Positions 1 through 4,996 of a DNA stretch of 6,887 nucleotides are shown one piece after another (within the stretch, counting starts at the first letter, position 1; every line of letters starts with the position of its first letter). Origin of the DNA: Methylococcaceae bacterium. GTDB lineage: Bacteria > Pseudomonadota > Gammaproteobacteria > Methylococcales > Methylomonadaceae. The notes beneath the pieces are model-generated. The model searched no databases and was not told the DNA's origin. It worked only from the letters and a program-made list of their open reading frames with translations. The position numbers were made by a program, and so were the translations under genes. Location of the stretch: NCBI GenBank assembly GCA_947505055.1, contig CANNLO010000253.1:1-6887 (forward strand), given 5' to 3'.

Positions 1-433
1 ATTGATTAAATGGTAACTTGCACAACGAACTTCATACGCCTGCTTGTTATTTAAGTGCAGTCGCTAAAGGATCAGCTTCATTTATCAACCATCTCTGACT
101 TTGCCCTCAGATAGCATATCTTCCTATCTTAAAAATAAAACCGATTCATCGTCAGAGACAATCGAATGACTTATAAAGAATTAAAGACAATGCCTACATG
201 AATTATTTATAACCATGAATCCACTCTATTTATAAAGAACTTGAAAAGTTTTTTGTTCGTGGTATGTTTAGTCCCTGAGTAAATGCTTGTTAACAAACAC
301 TTCATTTAAGTATAAAGAAGTAACAAATTAGTAAATCAAAGGCATCTACTTGATAGCTGATAAAGTTTGCCCGTTCGTTAAGCAATCATTCATTAGAATA
401 ATAAATACAATTACATTATCGTGAGGATGAGAA
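1..433. other. AT-rich non-coding region with candidate promoter
   Basis: I see no gene in this stretch: all three forward frames and the leftward frames are broken early by stops. It holds three copies of TATAAAGAA (172-180, 231-239, 311-319), a perfect 10-base palindrome TTGTTAACAA (287-296), and nested inverted repeats CTCTGAC/GTCAGAG (93-99 and 151-157) around AGATAG/CTATCT (109-114 and 124-129). A possible sigma-70 promoter for the downstream gene is TTGAAA (241-246), a 16-base spacer, then TATGTT (263-268); it is weak and leaves a leader of about 160 bases. A TACAAT (406-411) closer to the gene has no convincing -35 partner. Nothing here matches a known RNA that I can recognise. Confidence 0.5.
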
Positions 434-964
434 ATGAGTAATGAAGAAAACGCAAAACCAGAAGAAACTATCCAACCACAACAATCAGAAGCCAATAACG
501 GATCCGCTGCAGACCAACTTAAAAGTACTGCCGGCAATCTGTTTTCTTCGTTTCTAAGCTTAAAAGAAACAAATCCAAAAGTGTTTTTTGGTGCTATTGC
601 TGGCGTAGCTGCTCTACTTGTTTTGATGATGTCATCAGGTGGCAATGGTTCAAAACCAAGCCTTTCTGGCCCCAAAATTATAAATCTGTCGGTAGGCCAA
701 CGCTACTCACTAAAGAGCGCCAATGCTTATGACCCTTCGGCTACAGTTCGTTTAGTTTCAACACCTGGCGCCATAGCCTCATATGATGATACCGAAGAAG
801 CAGACAGAAGCGGCGCATGCCAACACATGCCTCAAGGTACTCAAGTATCTGTCTTAGACTTTGCCGACGCTTTTGGTAAACAAAATGCTTATGCTAAGGT
901 GAAAGTAGAGGATGGTGATTGTAAAGGTACTGAAGCTTGGGCTTTAGCAATTGATATCCAATAA
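434..964 (+). CDS. Uncharacterised single-pass membrane protein
   Basis: Function unknown. The 176-residue product has three visible parts. Residues 1-48 are hydrophilic, rich in Glu, Gln, Asn and Ser, and probably cytoplasmic. Residues 50-66 are one hydrophobic segment (FFGAIAGVAALLVLMM) that should span the inner membrane. Residues 67-176 form a soluble, probably periplasmic domain starting with a Gly/Ser/Asn linker. Two cysteines in that domain (C129, C163) could form a disulfide, and the stretch from about 134 to 176 (GTQVSVLD... ending AWALAIDI) alternates like a small beta-barrel, perhaps SH3-like. There is no cleavable signal peptide. The start is supported by GAGG at 423-426, seven bases before ATG. 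It resembles from memory uncharacterised proteins of Moraxellaceae. No terminator is seen before the tRNA promoter that begins eight bases after its stop. Confidence 0.85.
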   Translation: MSNEENAKPEETIQPQQSEANNGSAADQLKSTAGNLFSSFLSLKETNPKVFFGAIAGVAALLVLMMSSGGNGSKPSLSGPKIINLSVGQRYSLKSANAYDPSATVRLVSTPGAIASYDDTEEADRSGACQHMPQGTQVSVLDFADAFGKQNAYAKVKVEDGDCKGTEAWALAIDIQ

Positions 965-971
965 ATAAAGT

Positions 972-999
972 TTGACAGACTTCAAAATATACCTATAAT
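972..999 (+). promoter_or_regulatory. Near-consensus sigma-70 promoter of the tRNA genes
   Basis: A perfect -35 box TTGACA (972-977) and a perfect -10 box TATAAT (994-999) are separated by 16 bases. Transcription would start near 1006, about ten bases before the mature 5' end of tRNA-Gly. Such a strong promoter suits a stable RNA gene. It is the only good promoter seen for either tRNA in this cluster. Confidence 0.88.
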
Positions 1000-1016
1000 A
1001 CCCAGATAAATTCAAT

Positions 1017-1091
1017 GCGGGAATAGCTCAGTGGTAGAGCACAACCTTGCCAAGGTTGGGGTCGCGAGTTCGAATCTCGTTTCCCGCTCCA
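1017..1091 (+). tRNA. tRNA-Gly (GCC anticodon)
   Basis: The sequence folds into a full cloverleaf. The acceptor stem pairs GCGGGAA (1017-1023) with TTCCCGC (1081-1087). The anticodon stem CAACC/GGTTG (1042-1046, 1054-1058) encloses the loop with anticodon GCC at 1049-1051, which reads GGC and GGU. The T-arm is at 1064-1080 with loop TTCGAAT. The discriminator base is T1088, as expected for bacterial glycine tRNAs, and CCA is encoded (1089-1091). The gene follows a near-consensus promoter and is followed by a hairpin with a T-run. Confidence 0.97.
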
Positions 1092-1100
1092 ATATTTAAT

Positions 1101-1130
1101 AAAAAAGCCGCGTTATTTCGCGGCTTTTTT
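1101..1130 (+). terminator. Terminator-like hairpin between the two tRNAs
   Basis: Arms AAAAAAGCCGCG (1101-1112) and CGCGGCTTTTTT (1119-1130) pair perfectly around a six-base loop TTATTT. The core is six GC-rich pairs and the 3' arm ends in six T residues, so it should act as an intrinsic terminator. The matching A-run on the 5' side makes it look bidirectional. It lies only 14 bases before tRNA-Cys, leaving no room for a separate promoter there. Confidence 0.85.
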
Positions 1131-1144
1131 ATTTCACATTTTAT

Positions 1145-1218
1145 GGCTGCGTAGCAAAATGGTTATGCAGTGGCCTGCAAAGCCATCTACGGCGGTTCGA
1201 TTCCGCCCGCAGCCTCCA
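1145..1218 (+). tRNA. tRNA-Cys (GCA anticodon)
   Basis: The acceptor stem pairs GGCTGCG (1145-1151) with CGCAGCC (1208-1214). The anticodon stem (1170-1174 with 1182-1186) closes a seven-base loop CTGCAAA whose anticodon GCA lies at 1177-1179 and reads UGC and UGU. The T-stem GGCGG/CCGCC (1191-1195, 1203-1207) encloses TTCGATT. The discriminator is T1215, the identity base for cysteine tRNAs, and CCA is encoded (1216-1218). The gene is intact, which fits integration systems that rebuild the 3' end of the tRNA. A site-specific integrase starts 163 bases downstream. No separate promoter is visible, so expression probably depends on transcripts passing the hairpin at 1101-1130. Confidence 0.96.
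1194..1218 (+). other. Candidate attachment site in the 3' end of tRNA-Cys
   Basis: P4-like integrases commonly recombine within the T-loop to CCA part of a tRNA gene, and the integrase at 1381 sits directly behind this tRNA in the same orientation. By that rule the crossover should lie in or near this segment. This is inference from position: I found no second copy of the sequence in the window, so the far attachment site must lie to the right if it exists. The exact core cannot be drawn from one copy. Confidence 0.45.
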
Positions 1219-1252
1219 AAAATGAATTCAAAGAGATCCAAGTAAGTATATT

Positions 1253-1287
1253 AAGCCCGCGAGTTACTTAACTTAGCGGGCTTTTTT
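1253..1287 (+). terminator. Terminator after tRNA-Cys
   Basis: Arms AAGCCCGC (1253-1260) and GCGGGCTT (1276-1283) pair perfectly around a 15-base loop that can itself form a short GTT/AAC pairing. The stem runs into six T residues (1282-1287). It should end transcripts from the tRNA cluster and shield the integrase from the strong tRNA promoter. Confidence 0.8.
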
Positions 1288-1313
1288 ATGCCCATAACAT
1301 CCAACAAGATTCA

Positions 1314-1343
1314 TTGACATACCGACATTAATGGCGGTATAAG
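1314..1343 (+). promoter_or_regulatory. Probable integrase promoter
   Basis: TTGACA (1314-1319) is a perfect -35 box, followed after 18 bases by TATAAG (1338-1343), five of six matches to the -10 consensus. Transcription would start near 1350, about 30 bases before the integrase ATG. The promoter is interleaved with the CGGTAT-type repeats, so a protein bound there would block it. Confidence 0.65.
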
Positions 1344-1380
1344 TGTCGGTATATTCATTTCTGACATTCCTTATACCGTC
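1319..1380. repeat. Cluster of four CGGTAT-type motifs upstream of the integrase
   Basis: Four related motifs sit in 62 bases: ATACCGACA (1319-1327, minus sense), GCGGTATAA (1334-1342), TGTCGGTATA (1344-1353), and TTATACCGTC (1371-1380, minus sense). The first and third form a perfect 9-base inverted repeat, ATACCGACA/TGTCGGTAT, with 16 bases between. The second and fourth share CGGTATAA/TTATACCG. The last copy ends directly against the integrase ATG. They could be arm-type integrase sites, operators for autoregulation, or sites for an excisionase. The repeat structure is seen directly; the role is inferred. Confidence 0.65.
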
Positions 1381-2577
1381 ATGCCACTATCAGATACCGC
1401 CATTAAAGCAGCCAAACCTTTACCTGATAAGCCTTACAAGCTCCCAGACGAGAAAGGCATGTATTTATTTGTTCACAACAACGGCAGTAAATATTTTAGG
1501 CTTGACTATCGGTTTAACGGTAAGCGAAAAACACTAGCACTAGGGATTTATCCTGAAACAACATTGAAATATGCTAGAGAAAAACGAGATACAGCAAGAA
1601 AACAAATCGCAGAAGGAATTGATCCGAGCGAATACAAAAAAGCTGTTAAATCATCAAAAGCAACACAATCATTAAATAGCTTTGAAATTATCGCGAGAGA
1701 ATGGGGCTCAAAAAAAGTAAATAACTGGGAAGATAAAAACAATCGCTCTAAACGAATGCTGGAGCGAAATGTTTTCCCGTGGCTTGGAGTAAAGCCTATC
1801 GTTGATATCTTACCTATTGATATCCTAACCTGCTTAAGAAGAATAGAAGACAAAGGAACTATAGAAACAGCTCATAGAACTTTACAGATATGTGGGCAAG
1901 TATTCAGATATGCTGTTGCAACGAGCCGAGTTACCCGAGATATTACTCCAGATTTGCGAGGAGCTCTCCCACCGGCAAAAGGAGAGCACTTCGCCTCTAT
2001 CACCGAACCCAAAGATGTAGCAGAGCTTCTGCGAGCTATAGACGGCTACAACGGTTCTCTATCAGCAATTTGCGCACTAAAGCTTGCGCCACTATTATTT
2101 GTTCGTCCGGGAGAATTAAGAGCAGCAGAATGGGCACACATAAATTTTGATGACAGCGAGTGGCGTTTTTTTGTATCAAAGACAAAAACAGAGCACATTG
2201 TCCCGCTTTCAAAACAAGCCATTGCTATTTTTCAAGAACTACACCCTCTCACAGGACACGGAAGATTTATATTTCCTTCTGAACGCAATCCACGAGGCGA
2301 TAGATGTATGAGTGAAAACACACTAAATGCTGCCCTAAAACGACTGGGGTACGGTAAAAATATAATGACAGCTCACGGATTTAGAGCAATGGCAAGAACA
2401 ATACTAGACGAGGTATTAGAGTATAGAGTTGACTTTATAGAACATCAATTAGCACATGCCGTTAAAGACCCAAACGGACGAGCTTATAACCGTACAGCGC
2501 ATTTACCTGCTAGACATAAAATGATGCAACACTGGAGTGACTATTTAGATGACTTAAAAAGAGGCTCTGAAATATAA
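1381..2577 (+). CDS. Tyrosine recombinase (P4-like island integrase)
   Basis: Site-specific recombinase expected to insert and, with a helper, excise the island at tRNA-Cys. The 398 residues are full length for the P4-type family. Residues 1 to about 90 are the arm-DNA-binding domain (opening MPLSDTAIKAAKP and the FRLDYRFNGKRKTLALGIYP region). About 97-185 form the core-binding SAM-like domain, and about 205-390 the catalytic domain. Visible catalytic residues are R242 in FVRPGELR, H332 and R335 in AHGFR, H359 in QLAH, and the nucleophile Y369 in GRAYNR; K264 or K267 in the beta-hairpin is the likely lysine. All appear intact, so it should be active. The ATG at 1381 matches the family's usual N-terminus, but no Shine-Dalgarno sequence precedes it, suggesting weak translation. 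No clear terminator follows. The 181 bases to the next gene hold only that gene's promoter. Confidence 0.95.
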   Translation: MPLSDTAIKAAKPLPDKPYKLPDEKGMYLFVHNNGSKYFRLDYRFNGKRKTLALGIYPETTLKYAREKRDTARKQIAEGIDPSEYKKAVKSSKATQSLNSFEIIAREWGSKKVNNWEDKNNRSKRMLERNVFPWLGVKPIVDILPIDILTCLRRIEDKGTIETAHRTLQICGQVFRYAVATSRVTRDITPDLRGALPPAKGEHFASITEPKDVAELLRAIDGYNGSLSAICALKLAPLLFVRPGELRAAEWAHINFDDSEWRFFVSKTKTEHIVPLSKQAIAIFQELHPLTGHGRFIFPSERNPRGDRCMSENTLNAALKRLGYGKNIMTAHGFRAMARTILDEVLEYRVDFIEHQLAHAVKDPNGRAYNRTAHLPARHKMMQHWSDYLDDLKRGSEI

Positions 2578-2693
2578 AAAGCCAGCTCATTATTCTTAAT
2601 TCCAAACCACACAAAACACCCAACGCGCCATCATCCCAAAAAAAGTGATATTCTTCAGAAGGCTCATCGCAAAGTATTCCGCAAGTATAGCTG

Positions 2694-2722
2694 TTGTCCA
2701 AAGCTAAGCTTGAAAGTACAAT
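2694..2722 (+). promoter_or_regulatory. Candidate promoter of the FtsK gamma-like gene
   Basis: TTGTCC (2694-2699; four of six consensus matches) and TACAAT (2717-2722; five of six) are 17 bases apart. The start point would be near 2729, about 30 bases before the ATG at 2759. An overlapping alternative, TTGAAA (2710-2715) with TATAAA (2731-2736), has better boxes but only 15 bases between them. Either would let the small gene be expressed independently of the integrase. Confidence 0.5.
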
Positions 2723-2758
2723 ATTACTAATATAAAACAATAATTTCCTGAGCCGACT

Positions 2759-2977
2759 ATGCCAGCTACACCAGATACCAATATTAATTTAAACAACGAT
2801 ACTGATCTTGATGAGCTATATGATGAAGCGGTAAGGTTTGTTACTGAATCTAACAAATATTCAATAGCTGATATTCAGAAAAAATTTCTAATTGGATACA
2901 ACCGCGCGGCAGTTCTTGTTGAACGTATGAAAGAAACTGGTGTTTTAGATGATATTGGATCTCTCCAAGAAAAATAA
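2759..2977 (+). CDS. Free-standing FtsK gamma-domain (winged-helix) protein
   Basis: The 72-residue product aligns, from memory, with the C-terminal gamma domain of the DNA translocase FtsK. Residues 17-65 carry the family's pattern: DELYDEAVRFVTES, then SIADIQKKF, then the hallmark IGYNRAA and VERM. In FtsK this winged helix reads the polarity sequence KOPS and activates the XerCD recombinase at dif. Here there is no motor domain and no membrane part; residues 1-16 are only a polar Asn/Asp-rich tail. Of the residues reported to touch KOPS in E. coli FtsK (N1296, R1300, E1303), Asn and Glu are kept (N48, E55), but the arginine position is V52, so specificity may differ. There is no good Shine-Dalgarno sequence; an in-frame stop at 2741-2743 limits the start to this ATG. 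It could modulate XerCD or FtsK, act as an excision factor, or be a DNA-binding regulator. Confidence 0.82.
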   Translation: MPATPDTNINLNNDTDLDELYDEAVRFVTESNKYSIADIQKKFLIGYNRAAVLVERMKETGVLDDIGSLQEK

Positions 2978-3018
2978 CTACATTTCAAATTCAAACCGTA
3001 GTTCAAATACAGACATAT

Positions 3019-3273
3019 CTATTTCTTACCTTGCTCCAACTTTATTTCAATAGCTAATACAAGTTCATTTGGCGTGGTTTTCAATGCCTTCGCTAATTTG
3101 AATAAAGTTGATACTGTTGGTTGGTGACGACCTAGTTCCATCAAACTAATGTAATTTCGTTGTAAATCAGTTTCAAACCCCAGTTCTTCTTGAGTAAAAC
3201 CTACCCTCCTCCGTTCTTCGCGGATTACCTTTCCAACTACTAATGCGAATTCATCTTGTTTTATTCCTAGCAT
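3019..3273 (-). CDS. XRE-family transcriptional regulator (probable RM controller)
   Basis: An 84-residue helix-turn-helix protein of the Cro/C1 (XRE) type. The DNA-binding domain spans about residues 12-70: VIREERRRVGFTQEELGFET gives helices 1-2, LQRNYISLMELGRHQPTVSTL gives the recognition helix and turn, and LFKLAKALKTTPNEL closes the fold. There is nothing beyond a short charged tail, so it should dimerise through the HTH domain, like restriction-modification C proteins and small phage repressors. It is transcribed divergently from hsdM with 115 bases between start codons, suggesting control of itself and possibly the operon. The ATG at 3273 has no Shine-Dalgarno sequence and lies in the loop of a perfect inverted repeat (3262-3283). 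Whether it represses or activates hsdM cannot be told from sequence. Confidence 0.93.
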   Translation of the reverse strand: MLGIKQDEFALVVGKVIREERRRVGFTQEELGFETDLQRNYISLMELGRHQPTVSTLFKLAKALKTTPNELVLAIEIKLEQGKK

Positions 3274-3283
3274 ACTAGGAATA
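3262..3283 (-). promoter_or_regulatory. Perfect inverted repeat centred on the XRE start codon
   Basis: Plus-strand arms TATTCCTAG (3262-3270) and CTAGGAATA (3275-3283) are exact complements with four bases CATA between. Read on the minus strand the loop is TATG, so the regulator's AUG sits in the loop of a nine-pair mRNA hairpin. It may be a DNA operator for the regulator, a translation-limiting hairpin, or both. The symmetry is seen directly; the function is inferred. Confidence 0.65.
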
Positions 3284-3309
3284 TTTTGAACTATTTGGTA
3301 ATATTTGTC

Positions 3310-3327
3310 TTCACAGTATACTGTGAA
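3310..3327. promoter_or_regulatory. Perfect 18-bp palindromic operator in the divergent promoter
   Basis: TTCACAGTATACTGTGAA is an exact palindrome between the regulator and hsdM. Its centre contains TATACT on both strands (plus 3317-3322, minus 3320-3315), so it can supply a -10 box in either direction. For hsdM, a weak -35 TTGGTA (3295-3300) lies 16 bases upstream. For the regulator no good -35 is visible. This is the best candidate binding site for a dimer of the XRE protein, which would then cover both promoters. Confidence 0.7.
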
Positions 3328-3388
3328 TTAGTAGTGTTTTAGGTGTTTTCCCCAAACACACTATATGCAAACTTAACCAAGGAAGTTA

Positions 3389-4996
3389 ATGTCAGAAGAA
3401 CAGCGTAGGCAGCTACAACAAAAACTTTGGGATATTGCTAATGAGCTTCGTGGCAACATGGGGGCAGATGAATTTAGAGACTACATTCTAGGGTTCATCT
3501 TCTACAAATATCTGTCAGAAAAGATTGAGCGATTTGCCAATGCAGAACTAGCACAAGAAAATCTTAAGTTTGCCGATCTGCAAGAAAACACAGCTGATGG
3601 TCAATCCTATATTGCTGCATTAGAAGAAGCATCTGTTGAAGAATTAGGCTACTTCTTAAAGCCCTCTGAGACCTTTCATGCCGTTGCCATGAAAGGAAGC
3701 AATCAATTAGATAGCCAAGGCATGGGTGATAGCCATAACTTCATTCTGGGTGACCTTACCAAGATTCTTAAGAATATAGAGCAAAGCACCTTGGGGACTG
3801 ATAGTGCCGATGACTTTGTAAATCTATTTGAAGATTTGGATTTGACCTCGTCTAAATTAGGTCGCACACAAAAAGATAAGAATGACTTGGTAACCAAAGT
3901 GCTAGTGCATTTAGATAAGATAGACTTCAATCTGGATGATGCAACTGCGGATGTGTTAGGTGATGCCTATGAATATCTGATTGGTAAATTTGCCAGTGGT
4001 GCTGGTGCACAAGCAGGAGAATTTTATACTCCACAACCCGTATCAACGTTACTAGCCAAGTTAGTCACTGCCAGTAAACAAAAACTTAAAAATGTCTATG
4101 ACCCTACTTGTGGTAGTGGCTCCTTATTGTTAAGGGTAAAGAGAGAGGCTCTTCATGTTGATATGGTTTATGGGCAAGAACTAAACCGCACCACCTACAA
4201 CTTGGCGCGAATGAACATGATTTTGCATGACGTGCATTATTCTGATTTTGATATCAAGCAAGAAGATACCTTAGAAAGACCCCAGCATAGAGAATTGCGC
4301 TTTGATGCTATTGTGGCTAATCCACCATTTTCTATAAGATGGAGTGCCAGCCAACTGCACATGAATGATGATAGATTCAGTGTTTATGGTAGGTTAGCAC
4401 CGAGCAGCAAAGCCGACATGGCATTTGTTCAACACATGATTTATCAATTGTCAGAAGAAGGAACTATGGCAGTGGTATTACCGCATGGCGTGTTATTTCG
4501 TGGCGCAGCAGAAGGTCATATTAGGCAATATCTAATAGAGCAGATGAACTGCCTAGATGCTGTGATTGGCTTACCTTCCGATATGTTTTATGGTGCAGCT
4601 ATTTCAACAACAGTATTAGTATTCAAGAAATGCCGCAAGAATCCGCAGGATGTTTTATTCATTGATGCCAGTCGGCATTTTGAACGAGTTAAAACTACAA
4701 ATGTTATGCGACCCGAGCATATACAAAAAATTGTTGATACCTACAAAGAGTGGACTAATGAAGAGAAATACAGTCATGTAGCCACTTTGGCAAGCATTAA
4801 GGCTAATGATTACAATCTGAATATTCCACGATATGTGGATACCTTTGAAGCCAAAGCAGCTATTGATTTAGGTGCAATATCAGAACAGTTAATTGCCTTG
4901 GATAAGAGCAGTTGTAAAACCGATGCAACCATTGCCTCATTTTGTTTGGAATTAGGGATTGAACCACCGTTTTCTGTGAAAGGTGAGCAGGCATGA
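3389..4996 (+). CDS. hsdM: Type I restriction-modification system, methyltransferase subunit HsdM
   Basis: Transfers a methyl group from S-adenosylmethionine to the N6 of adenine within the site chosen by HsdS; two copies pair with one HsdS. The 535 residues are full length. Residues about 7-165 are the helical HsdM N-terminal domain (LWDIANELRGNM, then FRDYILGFIFYKYLSEK). From about 185 comes the methyltransferase fold: EFYTP at 211-215, AdoMet-binding motif I DPTCGSG at 238-244, and catalytic motif IV NPPF at 311-314. All key motifs are intact. The ATG follows AAGGAAG (3379-3385), a good but close-set Shine-Dalgarno sequence. A small hairpin GTGTTT/AAACAC (3343-3348, 3354-3359) lies in the leader. 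The stop overlaps the hsdS start as ATGA, so the two are translationally coupled. Confidence 0.98.
   Translation: MSEEQRRQLQQKLWDIANELRGNMGADEFRDYILGFIFYKYLSEKIERFANAELAQENLKFADLQENTADGQSYIAALEEASVEELGYFLKPSETFHAVAMKGSNQLDSQGMGDSHNFILGDLTKILKNIEQSTLGTDSADDFVNLFEDLDLTSSKLGRTQKDKNDLVTKVLVHLDKIDFNLDDATADVLGDAYEYLIGKFASGAGAQAGEFYTPQPVSTLLAKLVTASKQKLKNVYDPTCGSGSLLLRVKREALHVDMVYGQELNRTTYNLARMNMILHDVHYSDFDIKQEDTLERPQHRELRFDAIVANPPFSIRWSASQLHMNDDRFSVYGRLAPSSKADMAFVQHMIYQLSEEGTMAVVLPHGVLFRGAAEGHIRQYLIEQMNCLDAVIGLPSDMFYGAAISTTVLVFKKCRKNPQDVLFIDASRHFERVKTTNVMRPEHIQKIVDTYKEWTNEEKYSHVATLASIKANDYNLNIPRYVDTFEAKAAIDLGAISEQLIALDKSSCKTDATIASFCLELGIEPPFSVKGEQA

Noticed and set aside
346..675. Open frame on the minus strand opposite the membrane protein gene
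   Set aside because: It is antisense to a gene with a good ribosome site, a clear membrane segment and a coherent domain layout, and its product shows no recognisable features.
1343..2150. Further open frames inside the integrase gene (1343-1537 plus, 1548-1853 minus, 1890-2150 plus)
   Set aside because: They are out-of-frame shadows of a full-length integrase with all catalytic residues in place.
2510..2740. Open frame of 76 codons on the minus strand covering the integrase 3' end and the following gap
   Set aside because: It needs a TTG start, overlaps the integrase C-terminus by 68 bases, covers the likely promoter of the next gene and resembles nothing I know. An AGGA about ten bases before the TTG is its only support.
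2976..3003. AACTAC/GTAGTT inverted repeat between the convergent FtsK gamma-like and XRE genes as a terminator
   Set aside because: The six-pair stem has a 16-base loop and no T-run on either strand, too weak to call.
3703..3930. Open frame on the minus strand inside hsdM
   Set aside because: It lies wholly within an intact hsdM and shows no family features.
4993..4996. Possible frameshift or fusion between hsdM and hsdS
   Set aside because: The ATGA overlap is the normal translational-coupling junction; both proteins have complete ends.
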